8,073 nt of DNA from Thermoplasmata archaeon (lineage in GTDB: Archaea; Thermoplasmatota; Thermoplasmata; Thermoplasmatales; Thermoplasmataceae). Of the stretch, positions 1 to 6,376 are shown one piece after another (positions within the stretch are counted from its first letter, which is position 1; each line of letters opens with the position of its first letter). The DNA lies in the NCBI GenBank assembly GCA_021802165.1, contig JAKAAU010000060.1, positions 1-8,073 on the forward strand, read 5' to 3'. The translations under genes were made by a program, and so were the position numbers. Below the pieces are notes generated by a model that was not told the origin of the DNA, ran no database searches, and worked only from the letters and a program-made list of their open reading frames with translations.

Positions 1-77
1 TAATTTTTAAAAAACCTTTATTTTCAGGGTGTTTTAAGAGGTTTACGGTTTCACATGAGAATAATGAGATTGAAAAA

Positions 78-85
78 TTATTTAA
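78..85 (+). promoter_or_regulatory. Probable TATA box of pheS
   Basis: TTATTTAA lies 23-30 bases before the pheS ATG, where an archaeal TATA box would sit if transcription began at or beside the start codon. The assignment rests on spacing and AT content only. The region is AT-rich, so other placements remain possible. Confidence 0.5.
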
Positions 86-107
86 TGCATCTGCTATTCA
101 AGGTATA

Positions 108-1565
108 ATGGAAAAAACTGAAATTAGCGTGAATGAGTATAAGGTATTGGATTATATAAAGGACAGAAAAGACGTGCCTGAGGACTCATTTAATGCCGGC
201 CTGGATGACCGGATTAAATCCAGTGCAGTGTCTTACCTTGAGTTCAAGGGGTTAATTGATGTAAAAAAAGACACTTACAATACATATTCGGTTAGTGACG
301 AGGGCCGTAAATATATTGACCAGGGATTTCCAGAGGAGAGATTGTACAGGTTGCTGATGCAGAAGAATAAATGCAGCCTTGAAGAATTGAAAAATGACCT
401 TGGCAGTGACTATAAAATAGCTATGGCAAATATAGCAAAGATGGGTATAAAGCCCGTGAACGGGGTGCTGGAATTCACGGAGGGCCATTTTCTTGAGGAA
501 TTTAAATCGCGCAGGGACGCACTTTCCAGGATAGAAAACGGGGAAAAAATTGAAGATGAAATGCTTGAGGTGTTCATGCACAGGGGCCTTGTAACAAGGC
601 ACAGGGCAACAAGGCGAATAATAAATATAAATGAAAATGGCAGGGCTGCGCTGGAAGGCTATGGTCAAAATGATTATTTAGAGGTGCTAACACCTGAGAT
701 GATCTCTTCTGGTGAATGGAAAAACAGGAAATTTAGACCGTATGACCTCAATTCACGTGTAGAGCAAATTAACGGTGCAGGACTGCATCCATTGACTTAT
801 TTAATAGAGAACGTCAGGAAAATATTTCTGGAGATGGGGTTCACAGAGATGCATGGCCATTTTATAGAGTATACCGGATGGAACATGGATATGTTATTTA
901 TCCCACAGGACCATCCTGCCAGAGACCTTCAGGATACCTTTTATGTGAATGCCGGGAAAGAATTTGAATTTGAAAATCCGGAGATACTGGATATGGTAAA
1001 AAAGGTACATGAAAAGGGTTACGGAAAGTACAGCGGATGGGACTATAAATGGTCAGAGAATGAGGCCAGAAAGCTTATTCTCAGGACCCATACCACGGTT
1101 AATACTGTTAGATACCTGTATAATCACAGGGACAGCCCACAATTCGTATTTTCTATAGAAAAGGTATTCAGGCATGAGAGCGTTGACTGGAAACACCTTT
1201 CAGAGCTGTATCAGATAGAAGGGGCAGTTTACGGTTCAAATGTCAACCTGTCTACACTCAAATGGCTTTTGAGGGAATTTTATTCAAGGCTCGGATTTAA
1301 TAATATCAGGTTGATACCCTCATATTACCCATATACTGAACCCAGCATGGATGTTGCAGTGGACATAAATGGCAGGGAGGTAGAACTTGGGGGATCAGGA
1401 ATATTCAGGCCTGAGGTTACAAGACCCATGGGGCTCAGGTCACCTGTACTGGCGTTCGGCCTGGGGCTGGAAAGGCTTGCAATGTTATACTATGGCCTGA
1501 ACGACATCCGTGAAATATACAACAGCGATCTAGACTGGTTAAAAAATTATAAAATAAAATTTTAA
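108..1565 (+). CDS. pheS: Phenylalanyl-tRNA synthetase alpha subunit, archaeal type
   Basis: This gene encodes the catalytic subunit of the cytoplasmic (alpha-beta)2 enzyme that charges tRNA-Phe with phenylalanine using ATP. At 485 residues it has the usual archaeal/eukaryotic length. Residues 1 to about 130 look like the winged-helix tRNA-binding repeats of archaeal PheS. The class II core follows: motif 1 around 225-247 (GLHPLTYL onward), the DHPARDLQDTFY segment at 268-279, motif 2 around 354-374 (FRHESVDW, then ELYQIEG), and the glycine-rich motif 3 at 449-460 with Arg456 in GLGLERLAML. No key residue appears to be missing. The chosen ATG has a TATA-like box 23-30 bases upstream and no good Shine-Dalgarno, and the N-terminus (MEKTEISVNEYKVL) resembles family starts, so a leaderless transcript is likely. 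The partner pheT does not follow; the next gene converges. Identification is very secure. Confidence 0.97.
   Translation: MEKTEISVNEYKVLDYIKDRKDVPEDSFNAGLDDRIKSSAVSYLEFKGLIDVKKDTYNTYSVSDEGRKYIDQGFPEERLYRLLMQKNKCSLEELKNDLGSDYKIAMANIAKMGIKPVNGVLEFTEGHFLEEFKSRRDALSRIENGEKIEDEMLEVFMHRGLVTRHRATRRIININENGRAALEGYGQNDYLEVLTPEMISSGEWKNRKFRPYDLNSRVEQINGAGLHPLTYLIENVRKIFLEMGFTEMHGHFIEYTGWNMDMLFIPQDHPARDLQDTFYVNAGKEFEFENPEILDMVKKVHEKGYGKYSGWDYKWSENEARKLILRTHTTVNTVRYLYNHRDSPQFVFSIEKVFRHESVDWKHLSELYQIEGAVYGSNVNLSTLKWLLREFYSRLGFNNIRLIPSYYPYTEPSMDVAVDINGREVELGGSGIFRPEVTRPMGLRSPVLAFGLGLERLAMLYYGLNDIREIYNSDLDWLKNYKIKF
1541..1563 (-). terminator. U-rich terminator candidate of the MFS gene
   Basis: Read on the minus strand, the bases just past the MFS stop codon are almost all T and A, with runs TTTT, TTTT and TTTTTT within 23 bases. 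U-rich tracts of this kind are the main signal for archaeal RNA polymerase termination. The tract lies inside the last codons of pheS, so part of its A-richness on the plus strand may reflect the Lys/Asn/Ile-rich PheS C-terminus. Confidence 0.45.
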
Positions 1566-1567
1566 AT

Positions 1568-2800
1568 TTATGAAGCTGTGGCTTCCTCTAATAGTTTTTG
1601 CGATGGCAGGAGGGGTAGCATTATTATTGATATTACTGAAAATAACAGCATAATAATCAGCGAGGTGTAAAGGGACACATGGACATACAGCAAAAGTGTT
1701 ATAATTGCTATCCCTATGGCACCACCAACTATGTTGCCGAAACTCCATACAAGAGCATTTGAACGGGTTGAGAATTTCTGTGGAATTGTCTGTGCAACAT
1801 AACCCAGGAGAACAGGAAAGCTTGTAAATGCAAATACTGCGTATAGCAGGTATATAACTGTCACCAGGTATACGTTATCGGTTATAAGCATCAAACCGAA
1901 AAATACCGTAGATGCAACGGTTGTGATTGCAATTGTAAACTTGCCACCGTATCTTTTCACAACCCTTCCAAAATATGGCTGCCCGAATACAGCTCCCAGG
2001 AAACTGATTGTAACTATATCCCCCATAATTATCTTTGAGTGGAATACATTATCAAAGTAATCCGGGGTAAATGTCACGGTTCCTGTAAGGAAAAATGCCC
2101 TTATGAAAACTATTGCGGTAAGTATGTAAAGAAATTTGCTATATTTCGCATACTCGGCTCGGGATGCCTTATCCTCAACTGTATTTTTGCGGTGTTTTTC
2201 CCTATCTACCTTTATATATTTGCTTCTTTTAAAGAAGCTCAGGCCCACGAAAATAATGAACGCAGCTATGAAGGTATAAATTGCCAGGACAACAAGTCCC
2301 CTGAAATTGCCGAAAAACAGCATGGAATACACAAGAACAGACGGGATAAGTGCCCTGCCCAGGCTTCCGAAGGACCCGTTAATACCCATTGCAGTGGATG
2401 ACTCCTTCTTTCCGTATGTAAACGCCAGTATGGATGCGCCTATGGGGTGGTAGAATGCCTGGCCTGCTCCCAGAACGACAGATGCAGCCAGTATTATGTA
2501 ATTTGCATAGACCTGGTCCAGAAAAGCAGCCCCGAATAATATTGCTGAAACAGCCTCCATGAATATTCCGGCGAAAATGAGCAGGCCGTCACGGTCTATC
2601 CTGTCAGCAAGTTTTCCTATGGATGGCCCCAGCAGACCAGAAAGCAAATTGTAAATTATGGCCATCACTCCGAGGAAAGCTATGCTTACATGGGGTATGA
2701 CCTTGTAATATGCTATCAGGGTCGGAAAAAGCAAAAAGTTGCCATCGTTTGCAAAATGACCTAATGATGTATATATTAAAGATTTTCTGGTATCTTTCAT
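1568..2800 (-). CDS. Major facilitator superfamily transporter, fosmidomycin-resistance (Fsr)-like
   Basis: This is a 410-residue integral membrane protein of the MFS, with about twelve hydrophobic segments in two halves joined by a charged loop at roughly 190-222. Features that recall the Fsr-like branch are GHFANDGN at 14-21, the loop 2-3 motif GKLADRIDRDG at 62-72 (MFS motif A, GxxxDRxxRR), and GAGQAFYHPIGASI at 111-124, which parallels the G-x(n)-FHP segment of that branch. These proteins are usually drug or metabolite exporters driven by the proton gradient; the substrate here cannot be read from sequence. The start codon is supported by a strong TATA box 22-30 bases upstream and the absence of any Shine-Dalgarno. 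It lies 59 bases downstream of polB but has its own promoter, so it need not be co-transcribed with it. It converges on pheS with two bases between the stops. MFS membership is secure, the subfamily moderately so. Confidence 0.88.
   Translation of the reverse strand: MKDTRKSLIYTSLGHFANDGNFLLFPTLIAYYKVIPHVSIAFLGVMAIIYNLLSGLLGPSIGKLADRIDRDGLLIFAGIFMEAVSAILFGAAFLDQVYANYIILAASVVLGAGQAFYHPIGASILAFTYGKKESSTAMGINGSFGSLGRALIPSVLVYSMLFFGNFRGLVVLAIYTFIAAFIIFVGLSFFKRSKYIKVDREKHRKNTVEDKASRAEYAKYSKFLYILTAIVFIRAFFLTGTVTFTPDYFDNVFHSKIIMGDIVTISFLGAVFGQPYFGRVVKRYGGKFTIAITTVASTVFFGLMLITDNVYLVTVIYLLYAVFAFTSFPVLLGYVAQTIPQKFSTRSNALVWSFGNIVGGAIGIAIITLLLYVHVSLYTSLIIMLLFSVISIIMLPLLPSQKLLEEATAS
1572..1599 (+). terminator. 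Candidate pheS terminator inside the 3' end of the MFS gene
   Basis: GAAGC and GCTTC form a perfect 5-bp stem (1572-1576 with 1581-1585) around the loop TGTG, and a run of five T follows at 1595-1599. It starts 7 bases after the pheS stop and lies inside the opposite-strand coding sequence of the MFS gene. Archaeal termination depends mainly on the U-tract, so the hairpin may be incidental. The nine-base gap between stem and T-run is long for a bacterial-type intrinsic terminator. Confidence 0.4.
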
Positions 2801-2821
2801 TTTAAGTTAAATGGAAAAGCG

Positions 2822-2830
2822 TATATATAT
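2822..2830 (-). promoter_or_regulatory. TATA box of the MFS gene
   Basis: The minus strand reads ATATATATA 22-30 bases before the MFS ATG, preceded by an A-run. This is the clearest TATA box in the window. It falls in the 59-base gap after polB and implies independent, probably leaderless, transcription of the MFS gene. Confidence 0.65.
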
Positions 2831-2859
2831 TTTTACTAAATCATTTACTGCTTAATTAT

Positions 2860-5190
2860 TTAAAAGAAGTCTTCTATATTCTTTCTTGCCGGTTTCTCCT
2901 GAAAAGAGTCAGTAATTTTGCTCTGCGGGTTTTTGAATACAGTTACCTCCTTATCCAGGCTTTCCAGCACCCTGTTAAGGGTCTCCTGAAGCCTTTTAGA
3001 ATAATATGCATAGTCCGGAGTATATTGGAATTCCTGTCCATCTATGAATGGCTCCACACCCTGTGGTGTTTTTCCTGCATCTGTCACTATCCACGAAACC
3101 TTCATGCCGGGAATGAATGTTTCCCCCCTGTCGATAAGCTTCTTTGCAGCATTTACATTGGCCATGGAATCCGCGTTCTTATACTGCGAAAAATTCTTTA
3201 CACTTCTTGATATTACGAGCTTGCTGTTATCAATTTTCCCCTCTTTAACCTCCTTTATAAGGTCCTCAGCATATTTTTTGGCCCCGTCCACATCCCGCGA
3301 CAGTATTAAATCGAATACCTTTGAAAGGGCTTCACTCTGAAGATCAAAAGAGTCTGTCCTCCTTGTTTCATATCCCCTTACAAGAATTTCACCTGCGGAA
3401 GAAGGCGGATAAACAATCTTTCCAGCATATCTTTTCTTGGCACCGTGTGAGAATAGTGGGTCCATTATTTTTTCAAATTCAAGGACAAGCTGTTCCCTCT
3501 CTGATATTTCCTGGCTCAGTTTATTGCCATACTCAATGGCTTCTTCCAGGGTTTTCTTTCCAGATTCTATGAATATTGAATCTGTATCCCCGTAAATCAC
3601 TTTATTCCCGGTTTTTTCCAGATCGTCTATTATCGATGTGATTGTATTTCTGGCAAAAGCCGTAATAGCACTGCTTATTTCCCTGTTAGTGAACCTGTAA
3701 AATGATGTCCCCAGAACACCATAAAAGGTATTCATCAGAACTTTTATTGCGGCCTGCAGCCCGTCAAGGTACTCGTAGTTTGCCTTATCTACTTTCATCT
3801 GTTTCTTGACCTCGTCACGCTTTTTCATTAGCTGCTCCAGAAGGTCGGGAATCAATCCCTTCTTGATATCTGCTGAGAGAAATCTGGCACCATTCGGGGC
3901 AACAATGGTCCCATCACTGCTGAGAGTCGTGAAGCAAATATTGTACTTTATAATCATCGATGGATACATGCTTTTAAAATCCAGAACAACAATCATATCG
4001 AAAAGCCCGGGATCCATGGTGTGGACATAACCACCGGCGTATGTATCATTAGAAAATTTGGAGGAACTCATTGGCACCCCTATATTTTCACGGTCGGCCC
4101 GCCTTATAAGGAGGGAATCCACATATGTGCTTGTCCCTCCATTTGTAACATCATCCAGTGGAAGCATGGAAACCGTTGACAGGTATAAATTCCTGTCAAG
4201 TATCCTTATTTGCCTGTATATCAGGAGGGCAAGCCTTGCATCCTTGATGCAGTATTTAATTACATCATCAGGCCTCCGTGCCCATTCGTTTTCTATATCG
4301 AGCCTGTTTACATTTTCCTTTCCCTCATTGAGAAGCAGGTGTGAAACATAATTAAGTGTCTCATGCTTGGGATGCAGAACCTTTCTCACTTCCCACCATG
4401 TGTCATCTATTACCCTTCCGTGAAGCCTCCAGTACTGATCCATTATCCTTCTTGGAGGGATAAAATCCCTTCCTATTCTGAACTGGATTCTATTAAACTT
4501 CATTCTCTCTTCCAGAAGAGGCATATCGTATCCGTCTATATTGTACCCGGTAATTAAATCTGGATCCTCCTGCTGCACCAGTTTATTGAAATTTCCCAGA
4601 ATTTCAGGCTCCCTTCCTGTAAGTGCCCCTTCTGTTATATTCCCTTTAAAATATATGGAATACCCTATTACAAAAATTTCCCGGGTTGATATGGAATTCT
4701 CAATATCAAAGGAAAATATCTTAAGGTGGGGGTTGAAATCATCTGTTTTTTTCACTTCCTTTATTTTAACAACAAGATCTGTTGTGTAATTGCCCTTTTC
4801 TGATTCAGCAGATTCTCCATCTATTTCTACTGTAGACCCGAGGTCAAAATCATATATGAATCTGTGATGAAACGGTATATCTGCAGCAAGTGCCTGGCAT
4901 GAGCATAATTTTCTTAGTTCTGGAACCTTCCATGGAGATTTTATATATATGCGCTTTGCCCTGACATTTTTTCCGTCAAGAAATAGGTTTTTATCCTCCA
5001 TTCTTATAAATTCAGGGTTATGCTCTATAGTTTTAATGCAATCATCGTCAGGTTCAACATAATCGAAATATGGCTTAAACCCATAATACAGGGCAGTTAT
5101 TGATTCGCCTTCCTCTGTACGCCCATAGAGTTCCACTGTTACATCACTCTGCCTGTACGAGGCTGCAACAATTCTCATTTTAATTTTCAT
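2860..5190 (-). CDS. polB: Family B replicative DNA polymerase with 3'-5' proofreading exonuclease
   Basis: This is a complete 776-residue archaeal B-family polymerase, the usual size, with no intein. The N-terminal domain carries the segments that form the uracil read-ahead pocket in Pyrococcus polymerase (FKPYF at 38-42, VPELR at 89-93, DIPFHHR at 104-110). Exonuclease motifs are FDIE at 161-164 (Asp162, Glu164), YNIDGYD at 216-222 (Asn217, Asp222) and YCIKD at 313-317. The linker motif YAGG is at 384-387. Palm motif A DFKSMYPS is at 404-411, motif B KVLMNTFYG at 483-491, motif C YGDTDS at 533-538 with both catalytic aspartates, and KKRYAG at 585-590. The C-terminus ends NIEDFF, resembling a PCNA-binding box. 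All catalytic residues are present. Met5 is an alternative start: both ATGs have a TATA-like sequence at suitable spacing. The protein probably acts at the replication fork with PCNA. Its role relative to the archaeal D-family polymerase cannot be judged here. Confidence 0.97.
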   Translation of the reverse strand: MKIKMRIVAASYRQSDVTVELYGRTEEGESITALYYGFKPYFDYVEPDDDCIKTIEHNPEFIRMEDKNLFLDGKNVRAKRIYIKSPWKVPELRKLCSCQALAADIPFHHRFIYDFDLGSTVEIDGESAESEKGNYTTDLVVKIKEVKKTDDFNPHLKIFSFDIENSISTREIFVIGYSIYFKGNITEGALTGREPEILGNFNKLVQQEDPDLITGYNIDGYDMPLLEERMKFNRIQFRIGRDFIPPRRIMDQYWRLHGRVIDDTWWEVRKVLHPKHETLNYVSHLLLNEGKENVNRLDIENEWARRPDDVIKYCIKDARLALLIYRQIRILDRNLYLSTVSMLPLDDVTNGGTSTYVDSLLIRRADRENIGVPMSSSKFSNDTYAGGYVHTMDPGLFDMIVVLDFKSMYPSMIIKYNICFTTLSSDGTIVAPNGARFLSADIKKGLIPDLLEQLMKKRDEVKKQMKVDKANYEYLDGLQAAIKVLMNTFYGVLGTSFYRFTNREISSAITAFARNTITSIIDDLEKTGNKVIYGDTDSIFIESGKKTLEEAIEYGNKLSQEISEREQLVLEFEKIMDPLFSHGAKKRYAGKIVYPPSSAGEILVRGYETRRTDSFDLQSEALSKVFDLILSRDVDGAKKYAEDLIKEVKEGKIDNSKLVISRSVKNFSQYKNADSMANVNAAKKLIDRGETFIPGMKVSWIVTDAGKTPQGVEPFIDGQEFQYTPDYAYYSKRLQETLNRVLESLDKEVTVFKNPQSKITDSFQEKPARKNIEDFF

Positions 5191-5367
5191 TTATGTATAG
5201 TATTTTAAATCAATATATATTTTTGTCCTATCCTAACATATCCGGAGCAGGATAATGTACAATGGCATATGTGGCTTCGTACCTACAAATTATGTTTAGG
5301 GCTTTCCATACTATATCCACAGTTAATGCAATGGCCTACCGCTTAAAGGTTGAAATAGGAGTATTGG
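5191..5367. other. Intergenic spacer between nadM and polB, no gene recognised
   Basis: This 177-base gap is the longest non-coding stretch in the window. Its left end holds the polB promoter. I see no tRNA fold, no C/D-box sRNA boxes and no coding frame longer than about 15 codons beginning with ATG. A 6-bp inverted repeat (TATCCT at 5229-5234, AGGATA at 5249-5254) encloses the palindrome TCCGGA (5241-5246). No T-run follows the nadM stop on the minus strand, so nadM transcription may read into this spacer. Confidence 0.4.
5202..5221 (-). promoter_or_regulatory. Two overlapping TATA-like elements upstream of polB
   Basis: On the minus strand AATATATATT (5221-5212) lies 22-31 bases before the ATG at 5190, and TTTAAAAT (5209-5202) lies 24-31 bases before the in-frame ATG at 5178 (Met5). 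Either could place a leaderless start at its ATG, so the sequence alone does not decide which start is used. No Shine-Dalgarno is visible before either. Confidence 0.5.
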
Positions 5368-5886
5368 TTATATTGGATCTTCATCTGTCCTTGATAAATC
5401 CTTTATGCGGTTGATTCCATCCAGGTCGTTCATTATATTGTATACTGTTTCAGGGACATCCGGTTTCCAGTCACCCCCATTCAGTATTTTTTGCCTGATT
5501 TTTGTGCCGGACCATGATGCACGGTTCATCATGGGCATGGAAAGAACTTCGTACTGCTTTTCATAGAAAAGGCGCCGCACCAGTGGATTATTGGTATAAA
5601 CACGGTGGAATGGTGGTGTCAGTGACTCAACATGTGCAACCCACATGGGATTTGAGTTAACATCCTCTATTGGAACAATATAATAATTTGATATACCACT
5701 ATTCTCAAGGGTATTGAGTATCATGAGATAACGCTCACCAGCCGTAAATGGGTTCATTATCGTGTGTGAGAGCTGTGCACTGCCTATGCCTATTACCACA
5801 TAATCATTATGCTCCAGTATGTGTTTTATTATGGCCAGATGCCCGTTGTGAAATGGCTGGAATCTGCCTATGATAAAAGCCTTCAT
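5368..5886 (-). CDS. nadM: Nicotinamide-nucleotide adenylyltransferase, archaeal NadM type
   Basis: NadM joins NMN and ATP to give NAD+ and pyrophosphate in the cytoplasm; archaeal enzymes usually also accept nicotinate mononucleotide. The 172-residue length matches the archaeal family. It opens with the nucleotidyltransferase signature GRFQPFHNGH (7-16), whose HxGH histidines bind the ATP phosphates. It continues with GIGSAQLSHT...NPFTAGER (33-52) and VESLTPPF (86-93), and closes the active site with WSGTKIR (125-131), the SGTxIR form of the second signature. All of these agree with the well-studied methanogen NadM. The gene stands 58 bases downstream of dut and 177 bases upstream of polB. 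It has its own TATA-like element, with a palindrome between that element and the ATG, so it may be separately regulated. The ATG chosen directly precedes the first beta strand (KAFIIGRF), as in relatives. Identification is secure. Confidence 0.96.
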   Translation of the reverse strand: MKAFIIGRFQPFHNGHLAIIKHILEHNDYVVIGIGSAQLSHTIMNPFTAGERYLMILNTLENSGISNYYIVPIEDVNSNPMWVAHVESLTPPFHRVYTNNPLVRRLFYEKQYEVLSMPMMNRASWSGTKIRQKILNGGDWKPDVPETVYNIMNDLDGINRIKDLSRTDEDPI

Positions 5887-5890
5887 TTAA

Positions 5891-5901
5891 CCTGAATCAG
5901 G
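5891..5901. promoter_or_regulatory. Palindrome CCTGAATCAGG, possible nadM operator
   Basis: This is a perfect inverted repeat, CCTGA and TCAGG around one central base, lying 5-15 bases before the nadM ATG and just downstream of its TATA-like element. A repressor bound here would block initiation. Arms of five bases occur by chance several times in a window this size, so only the position makes it notable. I see no second copy at the other promoters. Confidence 0.3.
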
Positions 5902-5902
5902 A

Positions 5903-5916
5903 TTTTATAAATAAAT
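5903..5916 (-). promoter_or_regulatory. TATA-like element of nadM
   Basis: The minus strand reads ATTTATTTATAAAA here, 17-30 bases before the nadM ATG, with TTTATTTA at -22 to -29. The position suits a leaderless or very short-leader transcript. It falls in the 58-base gap after dut. Confidence 0.5.
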
Positions 5917-5944
5917 CTTTATGATTATACGAATAGCCATTATA

Positions 5945-6376
5945 TTATCCACGATCTATTCCACGGCTGCCCTGGAAATGCCCTGATCTGGAGGCATAGT
6001 TTTTTTCGGGACTTTTTATTTCATGGAAGACTATCTGAACAAATTTAATACCGGTCCGAATTTCAAGCGGTTCGCCGAAATTGTAGAAGGCCATTGTAAG
6101 ATTCCCGGAGAATCCCGCATCCACAAATCCAAATGAAGAGAATATACCGTGCCTGGCATATCTTGATTTTATATAAAGGGATGCAACGATGTTATCGGGC
6201 ATATCCAGAAGCTCCATGCTGGAAATAAAAAATAACTTATTTTTCTCTACAGTTTCCTCCGAATGCTCACCAACACGCAAATCATAACCATTAGGCGTGA
6301 GGCAATCCGGTTCATAATTTTCAGATATAAGTTTTCCCTGCATAATAAGGGATGATATTTCCATATCATTCAGCAT
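5945..6376 (-). CDS. dut: dUTPase of the archaeal dCTP-deaminase-like family
   Basis: This protein probably hydrolyses dUTP to dUMP and pyrophosphate, keeping uracil out of DNA and supplying dUMP for thymidylate synthesis. At 143 residues it is close to the archaeal dUTPase subfamily (about 155) and shorter than bifunctional dCTP deaminases (about 200). Visible motifs are GYDLRVGE at 30-37, KSRYARHG at 70-77, GFVDAGFSGNL at 83-93 with the likely catalytic Asp86, GIKFVQIVF at 109-117, and the C-terminal FQGSRG at 134-139. Ala96 stands where dCTP deaminases have their catalytic glutamate (LEFYN, here MAFYN), so deamination is unlikely. The usual RSS of motif II reads KSR. The start MLNDMEI fits the family pattern M-x-x-D-x-x-I and overlaps the permease by 11 bases. 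Met5, one base after the permease stop, is the alternative. No Shine-Dalgarno is visible, which suggests coupled translation. The fold is secure; dUTPase rather than deaminase is well supported by Ala96. Confidence 0.87.
   Translation of the reverse strand: MLNDMEISSLIMQGKLISENYEPDCLTPNGYDLRVGEHSEETVEKNKLFFISSMELLDMPDNIVASLYIKSRYARHGIFSSFGFVDAGFSGNLTMAFYNFGEPLEIRTGIKFVQIVFHEIKSPEKNYASRSGHFQGSRGIDRG

Noticed and set aside
586..600. Perfect palindrome GCCTTGTAACAAGGC inside pheS
   Set aside because: Seven-base arms are expected about once by chance in a window of this size, and it encodes ordinary PheS residues in the middle of the gene with no T-run or promoter nearby.
2039..2401. A 120-codon plus-strand frame with many cysteines, antisense to the MFS gene
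   Set aside because: The cysteines come from reverse-reading the small-residue and aromatic codons of the transporter. They form no zinc-finger spacing that I recognise, and the opposite strand is clearly coding.
3025..4789. Several open frames of 60-100 codons on the plus strand across polB
   Set aside because: They lie antisense to a complete, motif-rich polymerase, have no recognisable motifs or promoters, and are the usual shadows of a long coding region.
2860..5190. Intein in the DNA polymerase
   Set aside because: Archaeal polB genes often carry inteins at motifs A, B or C, but all three motifs are uninterrupted and the length is that of the mature enzyme.
5255..5299. 14-codon ORF (MYNGICGFVPTNYV) in the nadM-polB spacer
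   Set aside because: It is very short, has no Shine-Dalgarno and no clear TATA box at the right spacing, and such frames are frequent by chance.
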